Assembly: GCA_963736425.1 (NCBI GenBank)
Contig: CAVTOX010000014.1
Coordinates: forward strand, 310,001-374,000
From: Prado023 sp963736425
GTDB lineage: Bacteria; Actinomycetota; Actinomycetes; S36-B12; CAIYMF01
Direction of reading: 5' to 3'
Length of the DNA stretch: 64,000 nucleotides
The notes below the pieces were generated by a model, which worked only from the letters and a program-made list of their open reading frames with translations, was not told the DNA's origin and did no database searches. The position numbers and the translations under genes are program-made. Within the stretch, counting starts at the first letter, position 1; each line of letters starts with the position of its first letter. Below, piece by piece: positions 20,171 to 28,983 of the stretch.

Positions 20171-22172
20171 CGCAGGGCCAGATCCCGTTGCTGCCGGATG
20201 AGCCGACGCCTGCGAACGCAGGTGCCGCGGGCACGGGTTCGGCACCCCGCGGCCGAGCTGCTCCCAGTGGCTCGGGTGGCGCTGCTGACACCCGTGCCGC
20301 ACCTGGACCGGGACTTCGACTACGAGGTTCCCGGAGAAGCTGGCTGCGGCCGCGGTGCCGGGGGTGCGGGTGCGGGTGCGTCTTGCAGGCAGGCTGGTCG
20401 ACGGCTTCGTCCTGGAGCGGGTGGAGACCTCGGAGCGGGACCTGCAACCGCTGAGCTCCGTGCACGGTCCGGCGGTGCTGACCCCCGAGATCGCCGCGCT
20501 GTGCCGGGCGGTGGCCGACCGGTACGCGGGCACCCTCGCTGACGTCCTGCGGTTCGCCATCCCGCCCCGGCACGCCCGCGTGGAGTCCCGCGCCTTGGCC
20601 GCGCCGGTCGATCCCGGTCTGCCTGTCCCCGTCGACCCTGCCGGGTGGTCGGCCTATCGGGGCGGGGCTGAGCTGCTCGCAGGGATCGGCGGCCCGGTTC
20701 CGATGCGCGCGTTGTGGGTGTCGGCACCCGGGGAGCAGGTCGGGCTGCGGCTGGCCGACCTCGCCCGCGCCGTGGGGGCGCGCGGTCGGTCAGTCCTCAT
20801 CATCGCTCCGGACGCCGCCGAGGTCGATCGCATCATGGCCGCCCTGGTCGATGGCGGGATCTCTCCTGCTCGACTCGTCGCGGAGTCCGGTCCGGAGGCC
20901 CGCTACCGGGTGTTCCTGGGCGTCCTTTCCGGGGCCGCCCGCGTGGTCGTCGGCACCCGGGCGGCGGTGTTCGCCCCCCTCGTCGACCTGGGCGCGATCA
21001 TCGTCTGGGACGACGGGGACGAGTCCCTGGCCGAGCCGCAGGCCCCCGGGTGGCATGCCCGGGAGGTCGCCGCCCTGCGCAGCGCCGCCGCGGACTCGTC
21101 CCTGGTGGTCGGCGGCCCGTCGGTGACCCTCGAGGGGGCGCGGATGGCGGCCTCCGGATGGCTGGCACCGATCGAGGTGCCGCGGCCCGTGCTGCGCACC
21201 CGGATGCCGCGGGTCCAGGTGGCCGCGGACCTCGCCGCCGACCCGGCTCGTTCGGCGTCGCGCATCCCGTCGGTGGCGATCGACATCCTGCGCACCGCCG
21301 TGGCCGTCGGCCCCGTGCTGGTGAGCGTGCCCCGAGCCGGCTACCTGCCTGCCCTCGCGTGCCAGTCCTGCCGCGAACCGGTGGCCTGTCCGCAGTGCGC
21401 GCGGCCCATGCAGGCGCAGGGCCCGGATCGGCGTCCCTCGTGCCGCAACCACGGACCGATCCCGGACTGGCGGTGCCCGGTGTGTGCCGGGCAGGTGGTG
21501 CGCGCCGTCGTGGTCGGGGTTCGTCGCACGGCCGAGGAGTTCGGCCGCGCCCTGCCCGGAGTCCAGGTGGTCACCTCGTCAGGCCAGGAGCATGTGCGGA
21601 CTCTGACTCGCCCGGACGTGATGGTGGTGGCCACGCCCGGCGCCGAGCCCGATCCCGGCCCGGACGGGTACAGCGCACTCGTGGTGCTCGACGCGGCCGC
21701 GGCGCTGTCGAGGCCCGGACTCCGGGTGGCCGAGGAGGTGCTGCGTCGCTGGTTCGCCGCCGCGTCGCTGGTCCGTTCGGCCAGTGACGGGGGTCGGGTG
21801 CTGGTCGTCGGGGACTCCGACATGCGCGAGGTGCAGGCGCTGATCCGCTGGGACCCGCATGGCTACGCCGAGCGCGAGTTGGCCGAGCGAGCAGCCCTGC
21901 ACCTTCCCCCCGCAGTGCGGATCGCCCAGCTGACCGGGCCGGCCCTGCCCACCCTCGAGCTCGCCGACCTCCTCGCCGAGGAGTTGGGCGAGGCGATCCT
22001 GCGGCGCTCCGGCCCGCTGCCGGGCACCGGGGACTCGGTGACGTGGCTGGTGGCCGTGTCCATCGCTGACGGGCCGCACCTGACCGCCGCCCTGCACCGG
22101 CTGCAGGCCGCCCGCAGTGCCCGCAAGGCCCCGATGGTCTACGTCCGGGTGGATCCGGTGACCCTGAGGTGA
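20167..22172 (+). CDS. priA: PriA-like primosomal protein N', helicase motifs lost; two N-terminal frameshifts
   Basis: About 665 residues once corrected. It is the actinobacterial form of PriA: the zinc-binding cysteines remain (CQSCREPVACPQC, later CRNHG ... CPVC), but the Walker A site GxTGSGKT is absent, so ATP-driven unwinding is unlikely. A role in replication restart by DNA and protein binding is inferred. The segment LLPVARVALLTPVPHLDRDFDYEVP is in frame 2 and EKLAAAAVPGVRVRVRLAG in frame 3, requiring one extra G at 20333-20334; a second shift between 20195 and 20225 joins the start MTQGQIPLLPDEP (ATG 20167). ATG 20198 is an alternative start needing only one correction. Confidence 0.78.
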
Positions 22173-22180
22173 TCCGACCG

Positions 22181-22186
22181 TAGAAT
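22181..22186 (+). promoter_or_regulatory. candidate -10 of a leaderless def transcript
   Basis: TAGAAT is followed by seven bases and ATG 22194. No Shine-Dalgarno sequence is present before the ATG, which fits leaderless translation. Confidence 0.55.
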
Positions 22187-22193
22187 GTGGGGC

Positions 22194-22739
22194 ATGCCGC
22201 TGCAACCCATCCGACTGTTCGGCGACCCCGTCCTGCGCACACCCGCGGCCCCGGTCGAGACGTTCGACAAGGAGCTGCGCACGCTCGTTGCGGACCTGAC
22301 CGACACGATGATGGACGCCCCCGGGGTCGGTCTGGCTGCCCCGCAGATCGGTGTCTCGCTGCGCGTGTTCACGTACTGGGTCGACGACGTCGTGGGTCAC
22401 CTGATCAATCCCAGCCTCGACCTGTCCGACGAGGAGGAGCTCGGCGAGGAGGGCTGCCTGTCCCTTCCCGGGCTCACCTACGACACCATGCGGGCCATGA
22501 GCGTCGTGGCCAAGGGAATGAACATGCACGGCGAGCCGGTCACCATCGAGGGCTCCGAGCTGCTCGCCCGCTGTGTGCAGCACGAGACCGACCACCTCGA
22601 CGGGATCCTGTTCATCGATCACCTGGACACCGTGGCGCGCAAGGCGGCGATGAAGGAGATCCGGGAGTCCGAGTGGTTCGGCGCCCCTGCTCCGGTGGTG
22701 CGCTTCAGCCCGCACTCCCTGCGCCCGGGTCTTGGCTGA
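22194..22739 (+). CDS. def: peptide deformylase
   Basis: 181 residues. Removes the formyl group from the N-terminal methionine of new proteins. All three motifs are intact: GVGLAAPQIG, EEGCLSLPG with the metal-binding cysteine, and QHETDHLDG with both metal-binding histidines. ATG 22194 fits the family start (LQPIRLFGDPVLR); ATG 22185 would add three residues and lies inside the -10 element. The stop overlaps fmt, so deformylase and the formyltransferase that installs the group are coupled. Confidence 0.96.
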   Translation: MPLQPIRLFGDPVLRTPAAPVETFDKELRTLVADLTDTMMDAPGVGLAAPQIGVSLRVFTYWVDDVVGHLINPSLDLSDEEELGEEGCLSLPGLTYDTMRAMSVVAKGMNMHGEPVTIEGSELLARCVQHETDHLDGILFIDHLDTVARKAAMKEIRESEWFGAPAPVVRFSPHSLRPGLG

Positions 22740-23665
22740 TGCGTGTCCTGTTCGCAGGCACCCCGGAGGCGGCGGTCCCCTCGCTGCGGGCGATCCTGGA
22801 CTCGCCGCACGAGGTCGTTGCCGTCCTGACCCGGCCGGATGCCCCGGCGGGGCGCGGTCGTCGGCTGACGCCGTCCCCCGTGGCCGAGATCGCGCTGGCT
22901 CAGGGGATCGAGGTCCTGCGCCCCGCGCGGGCCGGCGATCCCGAGTTCCTCGACCGGCTGGCCCAGATCGCCCCGGATGCCGCGCCGATCGTTGCCTACG
23001 GCGGCCTGATCCCCCCGGCGGCACTGGCGGTCCCCACCCACGGCTGGGTCAACCTGCACTTCTCCCTGTTGCCCGCATGGCGTGGGGCCGCCCCGGTGCA
23101 GCACGCCGTGATGGCCGGTGACGAGGTGACCGGCGCGAGCACCTTCCGGCTCGAGGAGGGCCTGGACACCGGGCCGGTGTTCGGTGTCGTCACCGACACG
23201 ATCAGGGCCACCGACACCGCGGGCGACCTCCTGGGTCGTCTCGCGGTGGCCGGAGCCGGTCTGCTGGTGGCCACCCTCGACGGACTCGCGGCAGGTGCGC
23301 TGGTGCCTGTGCCGCAGTCGCCCGACGGTGTGAGCCTGGCGCCGAAGATCCGTGTCGAGGATGCACGTGTGGTCTGGACAGATCCGGCGATGCGCGTCGA
23401 CCGGCTGATCCGCGGATGCACCCCAGCTCCTGGGGCGTGGTGCGAGTTCCGTGGCGAGCGGATCAAGCTCGGACCCGTGCGACCGGCCACCGATGTCGTC
23501 GACCTGGCCGCAGGTGAGGTCCGGGTCCTCAAGAACAGCGTCTGGGTCGGCACAGCCACCCATGCCGTGCTCCTCGGTGAGGTCAAGGCCGAGGGCAAGA
23601 AGCTGATGGCCGCCGGTGACTGGGCCCGCGGCGCACGGGTGGAGCCGGGCGAGCGCCTTGGCTGA
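22739..23665 (+). CDS. fmt: methionyl-tRNA formyltransferase
   Basis: 308 residues. Formylates initiator Met-tRNA from 10-formyl-THF. The N-terminal Rossmann domain begins MRVLFAGTPEAAVPSL and contains the active-site HFSLLPAWRGAAP; the C-terminal OB-like domain is present. In most relatives the folate site reads NxHxSLLP; here NLHFSLLP fits. Its start overlaps the def stop, and the next gene starts inside its last codons. Confidence 0.96.
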   Translation: MRVLFAGTPEAAVPSLRAILDSPHEVVAVLTRPDAPAGRGRRLTPSPVAEIALAQGIEVLRPARAGDPEFLDRLAQIAPDAAPIVAYGGLIPPAALAVPTHGWVNLHFSLLPAWRGAAPVQHAVMAGDEVTGASTFRLEEGLDTGPVFGVVTDTIRATDTAGDLLGRLAVAGAGLLVATLDGLAAGALVPVPQSPDGVSLAPKIRVEDARVVWTDPAMRVDRLIRGCTPAPGAWCEFRGERIKLGPVRPATDVVDLAAGEVRVLKNSVWVGTATHAVLLGEVKAEGKKLMAAGDWARGARVEPGERLG

Positions 23666-25151
23666 CAACAAGAACCGGAACCGGCCCAGTGGCGGCAGGT
23701 CCACCTCAGGTGGGGGCCCGCCCGCAAAGCCGCCCGCCCAACCCGGAGGCAGGCCTGCTCCCGCTCGGATGGATCCCGCCCGATTGGCCGCACTGGACCT
23801 GTTCCGGGCGGTGGAGCTCGACGGTGCATACGCCAACATCGCCTGGCCGCGGATCCTGGACCATCACCGGCTGTCGGGCCGGGATGCGGGATTCGCCACT
23901 GAGCTCGGCTACGGCGCCCTGCGCTGGCGCGGCCGCCACGACGCGATCCTGGCCGACTGCGTGGACCGGGGCCTGGAGACCCTCCAGCCCGAGCTGCTGA
24001 ACGCCCTGCGCCTGGGCGTGCACCAACTGCACAACATGCGCGTCAGTGACCATGCGGCCGTGGGGGAGACCGTCGAGCTGGCCCGCCAGATCGTCAACCA
24101 GGGAGCCGCCGGCTTCGCCAACGCCGTCCTGCGCCGGGTGGCACGGGGAGGGTCGGCCGAGGACTGGATGGACCATCTGGTTGCCTCCGGGGCCCTGCCG
24201 GCGATGGCCTCAGACCCTGTCGCGCACCTGGCAGTGGCCACGTCGCACCCCGCCTGGATCGTCGGTGGCGTGAACGATGCTCTGGCAGCCTCGAAGCCGG
24301 AGCGGTCCTGGGAGGACACCCGTGCCGAGCTGCTCGCCGACAACACATCGGGGGCAGTCACCCTGGTCGCGCGAACGCTGGGCCGCGCGGAGCTGTCGGC
24401 CGCACTGGCTGAGCAGGGTGTTTCCGCGCACGACGGAGCGCTGTCGCGGCTCGCTGTGCGCGTTGATGCCGTGAATCCGGCGACGATCCCTGAGGTGGCC
24501 ACCGGTGCGGCCGGCGTGCAGGACGAGGGAAGCCAGGTGGTGGCCCTGCTGCTGGCGGACGCTGCGCTGGACGGATCCGATGAGCGCTGGCTGGACATGT
24601 GCGCCGGGCCGGGGGGCAAGGCGGCACTGCTCGCCGGACAGGTGGCGCAGAGGGGTGGCTCGCTCACGGCCGTGGAGCTGCACCCACATCGCGCCGAGCT
24701 GGTGCGGGCCTCACTGCGCCCGATCCAGGGCCGGCATGAGGTCCTGGTTGCCGACGCCATCTCCGAGGACATCGGGGCCGGATACGACCGGGTCCTGCTG
24801 GATGCGCCCTGCACGGGGCTGGGTGCGCTGCGCCGGCGGCCCGAGGCGAGGTGGCGCCGCTCGACCGACGACCTCGCCGAGCTCATCGCCCTGCAGCGAC
24901 TGCTCCTGGCGCGTGCACTCGAGGTGGTGCGCCCCGGCGGGCTGGTCCTCTATGTCACCTGCTCGCCGCACCTGGCAGAGACCGAGGCGGTCGTCGCCAG
25001 CGCCCATCGGCTCGGTGGCGAGGTCGTCCCCGTGTGGGAGCGGCCCGAGTTGACGCTGCCTGCTGGCTCGGTGGCGGGGCCGTACCTGCGGCTCTGGCCC
25101 GGTGAGCACGACACCGACGGCATGTTCGCCGCCCTCATCACGCGGCGTTGA
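23658..25151 (+). CDS. rsmB: 16S rRNA (cytosine-967-C5)-methyltransferase
   Basis: 497 residues. NusB-like RNA-binding domain (about residues 35-165) joined to a SAM-dependent methyltransferase. The SAM motif is DMCAGPGGKAALLA, and the two catalytic cysteines are in DAPCTGLGALRRRPEARWR and VTCSPHLAETE. The first 35 residues are low-complexity (Pro/Gly/Arg/Asn). The start is taken as TTG 23658, eight bases before the end of fmt; no ATG or GTG fits better, so the exact start is uncertain. The last 14 bases overlap the end of the opposed MFS gene. Confidence 0.9.
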   Translation: MADNKNRNRPSGGRSTSGGGPPAKPPAQPGGRPAPARMDPARLAALDLFRAVELDGAYANIAWPRILDHHRLSGRDAGFATELGYGALRWRGRHDAILADCVDRGLETLQPELLNALRLGVHQLHNMRVSDHAAVGETVELARQIVNQGAAGFANAVLRRVARGGSAEDWMDHLVASGALPAMASDPVAHLAVATSHPAWIVGGVNDALAASKPERSWEDTRAELLADNTSGAVTLVARTLGRAELSAALAEQGVSAHDGALSRLAVRVDAVNPATIPEVATGAAGVQDEGSQVVALLLADAALDGSDERWLDMCAGPGGKAALLAGQVAQRGGSLTAVELHPHRAELVRASLRPIQGRHEVLVADAISEDIGAGYDRVLLDAPCTGLGALRRRPEARWRRSTDDLAELIALQRLLLARALEVVRPGGLVLYVTCSPHLAETEAVVASAHRLGGEVVPVWERPELTLPAGSVAGPYLRLWPGEHDTDGMFAALITRR

Positions 25152-26385
25152 GGCTCCCTGCGCCTGACGCGGCCCTGTCCGGATCAAGCCGGCGCCCGAA
25201 CAGCCACAACCCCAGGGCGCACCCGGCGGCGACGGTGCCGGACACCAGCAGCGGGATGACTCCCGAGCCGGGTCCCGCCGTCCACAGCAGGCCCGCCCAG
25301 AGGCCGGCCACCAGGATCCCGGCCCCGGCCAGGCCCTGGAAGAGCCCTTGTGCGTGGCCGCGGACGTCCGGCGGGGCCAGCGCGCTGATCCAGGCCTTGC
25401 CGACGCCGTCGGTGATTCCGGCGAACCCACCGTAGACAACCAGCAGCGCCACCACCGCCCATCCGCCGTCCACCAGCCCGAGGCCGATGTACCCGACCGC
25501 GAAGCAGGCAAGGCCCAGGGCATACACCCGCGAGCGTGGCGCCCGGTCGCTCAGGGCGCCGGCCGGGTAGGCGATGGCCGCGCTGGACAGGTTGAACAGG
25601 GCGTAGGCGCCGGCCACCTGCGCTGCGCTGTAGCCGAGTTCGTTGACGCGCAGCAGGATCAGCGCGTCCGGGAAGTTCACCAGCGCGAACAGTCCGAGGA
25701 CCGCGGCCAGCGTGCGGACGCGTCGGGGGAGCGGGGCAGGTGGCGGGCTGGGGGGCACCCTCGGGACCGGCTCGACGACGGGGGTTCGTCGGGCCTGCGC
25801 GGGGCGGGTCTCGCGCGTCAGGCCCACCAGCGCCACGCTGATCAGCGCGGGGATCACCGCGATCCACAGTGCCAGGCCGATGTCATCGGCGGTGGCCGTC
25901 AGGATCGCCAGGCCCAGCAGCGGGCCGATCACCGCCCCCAGGGTGTCGGCAGCGCGATGGAATCCGAAGACCCTGCCCAGGGCCTCGGGGGCGACGCCGT
26001 CGGCGAGCAGCGCATCACGTGGTGCCCCGCGGATTCCCTTGCCGATCCGGTCCACCACCCGCCCGAGCAGGACCACCGGCCACACCCCGGCTGCCGCGAT
26101 GATCACCTTCCCGACGGCCGCGAGCCCGTAGCCGCCCACGACCGCGGGCTTGCGGCCGAATCTGTCCGACCAACGCCCCGACAGGTACTTCATGGCCGCG
26201 GCGACCCCCTCGGCCACCCCCTCGACGAGTCCCACGACTGCGGCGGGCGCCCCCAGCGTGGTGGTCAGCAGGATCGGCAGCAGCGGGTACATCAGCTCGC
26301 TGGCGGCATCCTGTGCTAGCGAGACGGCGGAGAGGACCTTGACGTTGCGCGTGAGCCAGCGCCGGTCCGCCGCTGGGGTGCTCAC
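25138..26385 (-). CDS. MFS transporter
   Basis: 415 residues with about 12 predicted membrane helices in two bundles separated by a cytoplasmic linker near residue 200 (proline-rich, VPPSPPPAPLPRR). The MFS loop signature is seen as GRWSDRFGRKPAVVGG and again weakly as GALSDRAPRSRV. The segment DRIGKGIRGAPRDALLAD is typical of a subfamily of uncharacterised exporters. Substrate unknown. GTG 26385 is chosen because TACTCT lies seven bases upstream; the frame stays open further upstream to 26481 but without family-like sequence. It converges on rsmB and diverges from sigR. Confidence 0.85.
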   Translation of the reverse strand: MSTPAADRRWLTRNVKVLSAVSLAQDAASELMYPLLPILLTTTLGAPAAVVGLVEGVAEGVAAAMKYLSGRWSDRFGRKPAVVGGYGLAAVGKVIIAAAGVWPVVLLGRVVDRIGKGIRGAPRDALLADGVAPEALGRVFGFHRAADTLGAVIGPLLGLAILTATADDIGLALWIAVIPALISVALVGLTRETRPAQARRTPVVEPVPRVPPSPPPAPLPRRVRTLAAVLGLFALVNFPDALILLRVNELGYSAAQVAGAYALFNLSSAAIAYPAGALSDRAPRSRVYALGLACFAVGYIGLGLVDGGWAVVALLVVYGGFAGITDGVGKAWISALAPPDVRGHAQGLFQGLAGAGILVAGLWAGLLWTAGPGSGVIPLLVSGTVAAGCALGLWLFGRRLDPDRAASGAGSLNAA

Positions 26386-26392
26386 GGCGCCC

Positions 26393-26398
26393 AGAGTA
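26393..26398 (-). promoter_or_regulatory. candidate -10 of a leaderless MFS transcript
   Basis: On the minus strand TACTCT (26398-26393) is followed by seven bases and GTG 26385. It lies beside the divergent SigR-type promoter of sigR. Confidence 0.55.
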
Positions 26399-26409
26399 GG
26401 CCTGCGGCC

Positions 26410-26436
26410 GGGAATGACATGGCGGTGCACGGCGTT
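26410..26436 (+). promoter_or_regulatory. SigR-dependent autoregulatory promoter of sigR
   Basis: GGGAAT (26410-26415), exactly 18 bases, then GTTG (26434-26437) is a perfect match to the SigR consensus GGGAAT-N18-GTT known from Streptomyces. It lies 100 bases before the main sigR start, where the autoregulated promoter of S. coelicolor sigR is also found. Transcripts from it would include the upstream TTG start at 26464. Confidence 0.82.
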
Positions 26437-26521
26437 GAAGGCAGCGACGAGGAGGAGAGCGCGTTGCTGGTCCACACGCATGACGAACCCCGCACGACCG
26501 GGGCAGCCACCGGGATGCCGC

Positions 26522-26527
26522 TAGGCT
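26522..26527 (+). promoter_or_regulatory. candidate constitutive -10 of sigR
   Basis: TAGGCT lies eight bases before ATG 26536. It would give a leaderless transcript encoding only the shorter, standard SigR form, independent of the SigR-type promoter upstream. Confidence 0.5.
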
Positions 26528-26535
26528 CAGGTGCC

Positions 26536-27150
26536 ATGACGTCCGCCACCCCGCCCCCGACAGAGTCGGACGCGGCACGGTCGGCCCGGTTCGAGCGGGA
26601 TGCCCTGCCCCACCTGAACTCGCTCTACAGCGCTGCCCTGAAGCTCACGCGCAACCCCACTGAGGCTGAGGACCTCGTCCAGGAGACGTTCCTCAAGGCG
26701 TTCGCGGCCTTCCACCAGTACAAGGACGGCACCAACCTGCGTGCCTGGTTGTACCGGATCCTGACCAACACCTTCATCAACTCCTATCGCAAGAAGCAGC
26801 GTGAGCCGCTGCAGTCGTCCACCGACGACGTCGAGGACTGGCAGATGGCCCGAGCCGAGGGGCACACCTCCGGGGGCCTGCGTTCGGCCGAGGCACAGGC
26901 CCTTGACAGCCTGCCGGACTCGGATGTCACCGCAGCCCTGGCGGCACTGCCCGAGGAGTTCCGGATGGCGGTCTACTACGCCGACGTCGAGGGGTTCGCC
27001 TACAAGGAGATCGCCGAGATCATGGGCACGCCGGTGGGCACGGTCATGTCCCGGCTGCACCGCGGTCGCAAGCTGCTGCGGGCGAATCTCGAGGACTACG
27101 CCATCGAGCGCGGCCTGATCCGCGCCGGATCGCCGGGGGATCCGTCATGA
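26536..27150 (+). CDS. sigR: ECF sigma factor SigR (thiol-oxidative stress)
   Basis: 204 residues. Region 2 (ALKLTRNPTEAEDLVQETFLKAF, RAWLYRILTNTFIN) recognises the -10, region 4 (YYADVEGFAYKEIAEIMG) the -35. The family directs thioredoxin, mycothiol and protease genes under disulfide stress. ATG 26536 matches SigR/SigH starts. The frame stays open upstream, and TTG 26464 follows GAGGAGGAG (26449-26457) by six bases, so a form with 24 extra residues could be made from the SigR-type promoter. This resembles the short-lived longer isoform described in S. coelicolor. The stop overlaps the anti-sigma gene by ATGA. Confidence 0.93.
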   Translation: MTSATPPPTESDAARSARFERDALPHLNSLYSAALKLTRNPTEAEDLVQETFLKAFAAFHQYKDGTNLRAWLYRILTNTFINSYRKKQREPLQSSTDDVEDWQMARAEGHTSGGLRSAEAQALDSLPDSDVTAALAALPEEFRMAVYYADVEGFAYKEIAEIMGTPVGTVMSRLHRGRKLLRANLEDYAIERGLIRAGSPGDPS

Positions 27151-27422
27151 GCTGCGGCAATCCCCACGAGTTGGACTGCAGGTCGGCTCTCGACCACCTC
27201 TATGAGTTCCTCGACGGTGAGGTGGCCCCCACCGATCACGAACAGATCGCCCACCACCTGCAGGAGTGCGCGCCGTGCCTGCAGGAGTACGACGTCGAGC
27301 GGATCGTGAAGGCCCTGGTCGCGCGGTCGTGCTGCGAGGTCGCGCCCTCCCAGTTGCGATCGCGCCTGGTGGCCGAGCTGGTGAGCGTCCGGATCCAGAT
27401 CGACCCACCGACTGTGCCCTGA
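27147..27422 (+). CDS. rsrA: RsrA-type zinc anti-sigma factor
   Basis: 91 residues. Redox-sensing zinc anti-sigma factor that holds SigR until its thiols are oxidised. The ZAS motif H37-x3-C41-x2-C44 and the N-terminal zinc ligand C11 have the same numbering as in Streptomyces RsrA; C3 is a further N-terminal cysteine. The tail has a CC pair near residues 61-62. Coupled to sigR by an ATGA overlap, ensuring balanced synthesis. Confidence 0.93.
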   Translation: MSCGNPHELDCRSALDHLYEFLDGEVAPTDHEQIAHHLQECAPCLQEYDVERIVKALVARSCCEVAPSQLRSRLVAELVSVRIQIDPPTVP

Positions 27423-27470
27423 GTCGGGTCGCACGTCCCCGGGGACCTCGGCACACGGCAGGATGTCCCC

Positions 27471-27984
27471 GTGCACCTGTCGCTCCACCTGACCGCTCCT
27501 GACGCCAGGCCCGCCGTCGTGGCCGACGCCTGCACCCTCCTCGACCAGGAGGTCGCCCGGCGCCTCGGGCTTGTCGGGAATGGCCATCCGAACGGCCTAC
27601 CGGGTCCTGACCGGGATCCGTCCGGGCATGGTGCGCGGTGCCGTCGACGGGCTCCTGGATCCCTTCGCCGACCAGCTGGACCCCTTCTACCAGCAGCACC
27701 TGACCACCGGCGCGCCGTTGTCCGACATCCTGACCGCGCAGCGCACGAGCATGGCCGAGGCCCTGTTGTCGATCACCGACGACCGCGCCGAGCGCACCAG
27801 CCAGGTGACCCTGCGGCGCGCCTACCAGCGGGTGCGCGGATCGGCGCGTGGATACGTCGAGGCGGCCGCGCCTGGCATCGCCGCGCTGATCGACGCGCAC
27901 ACGCCGGGCCTGGACGGTCTGGATCCGACGCCCACCCCGGAGCAGGACGGGCCGGATCCGGCGCCCACCTCGGAGCAGGGGTGA
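27471..27984 (+). CDS. small DUF6918-like protein, frameshifted as given
   Basis: About 170 residues. The N-terminal part from GTG 27471 reads HLTAPDARPAVVADACTLLDQEVARRLG and then, in the next frame, LSGMAIRTAYRVLTGIRPGMVRGAVDGLLDPFADQLDPFY. Together they resemble actinobacterial proteins annotated DUF6918 (recalled from memory, not searched). One extra base in 27569-27572 explains the break. The C-terminus is a near-repeat of 11 residues (DPTPTPEQDG / DPAPTSEQG) encoded by 26-base repeats 33 bases apart (27921 and 27954). Function unknown. The stop overlaps the next gene (GTGA). Confidence 0.65.
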
Positions 27985-28955
27985 CCGCGTCGATTCCGCA
28001 CGGTGCCACCGCCGAGCGCCCGGTGTGGGACGACCTGCCGCCCGCGGTGCGGTCCTGGATCGAGGTCAGGCTCGACGGTCGCGTGACCTCGGCGAGTTCG
28101 GCGGGTGGCGGATTCACCTGGGGGTTCGCCTCCGTTCTGCGCAGCGATCGCTCGACCGCATTCGTCAAGGCCGCCCCTCCTGAGAACCCGGTCATCGCCG
28201 CGAGCTACCGTCGTGAGGCCGAGATCGTTCCCCATCTCCCCGTCGCTGCTGGCGCCCCGGGAGTGCCGTGGCACGGCGAGGTGGCCGGCTGGACCGTCGT
28301 CGGGTTCGAGGCAGTGGAGGGTAGAACGCCGCGTCGACCGTGGAACACCGACGAGCTGGGGCGCGTGGTGCAGGCGACGACAGGCGCGGCCCTGGCGCTC
28401 GCTGTTCCGCCGCAGGGACTCGCCCTCGAGCCGGTCTCCAGCTTCGATGGGGAGTTCGGGGTGTGGCGGACGTGGGCCGCGGGTGCCGGCATCCCCGCAG
28501 GGCACGCCGTGGGCCGGGCGGATGTGATCACCGCCGCCCGCCTCGACGAGTTGGCATCGCTCGAGTCCGGCTGGGTCGAGGCGACCGCCGGCGAGTCAGC
28601 GCTGCACTTCGACCTGCGCGACGACAACGTGATCCTGGCCACGGACGGCCAGGTGCACCTGTGCGACTGGAACTGGCTCGTGGTCGGTGCGCCCTGGTTG
28701 GACCTGGTGGGGCTTCTCATCAGCGCCCACGGCGATGGGCTCCCCGTGGCACCCATCCTGGCCACGAACCCCTTGACCCGCGATGTCGACGCCCAGGACG
28801 TGGATTGCTTCCTCGCCGCGCTTGCTGGGTACTTCACTCGGGCGGCGGGGACGCCCCTGGACTTCCGCGCCTCGTCGTGGCTGCGACCGCACCAGGCGTG
28901 GTACCGGGACGCCACCCTCGACCTGCTGGCCCGCCGTCGCGGGTGGGATCGCTGA
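27981..28955 (+). CDS. aminoglycoside phosphotransferase-family (kinase-like) protein
   Basis: 324 residues. Small-molecule kinase fold of the APH/choline kinase type. The catalytic loop is HFDLRDDNVI (about residues 213-222) and the metal-binding aspartate follows in HLCDWNWLVVGAPWLDL. The glycine-rich part ASSAGGGFTWGFASVL and a lysine in AFVKAAPP serve ATP binding. The substrate is not known; resistance should not be assumed. GTG 27981 overlaps the upstream stop, so the two unknown genes are coupled. With the upstream frameshift uncorrected, this frame appears falsely fused to 27471. Confidence 0.8.
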   Translation: MTASIPHGATAERPVWDDLPPAVRSWIEVRLDGRVTSASSAGGGFTWGFASVLRSDRSTAFVKAAPPENPVIAASYRREAEIVPHLPVAAGAPGVPWHGEVAGWTVVGFEAVEGRTPRRPWNTDELGRVVQATTGAALALAVPPQGLALEPVSSFDGEFGVWRTWAAGAGIPAGHAVGRADVITAARLDELASLESGWVEATAGESALHFDLRDDNVILATDGQVHLCDWNWLVVGAPWLDLVGLLISAHGDGLPVAPILATNPLTRDVDAQDVDCFLAALAGYFTRAAGTPLDFRASSWLRPHQAWYRDATLDLLARRRGWDR

Positions 28956-28983
28956 ATCCCGACCCGCGAGCGGGCCACGAAGC

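Noticed and set aside
21579..23024. Minus-strand open frame of 481 codons across priA, def and fmt
   Set aside because: Spans three conserved genes on the other strand and lacks any family motif.
27471..28955. A single 494-residue gene
   Set aside because: Only the two ends resemble real proteins; a frameshift near 27570 and GTG 27981 explain both parts.
27981..28955. Antibiotic resistance kinase
   Set aside because: Only the general phosphotransferase fold is visible; nothing shows an antibiotic substrate.
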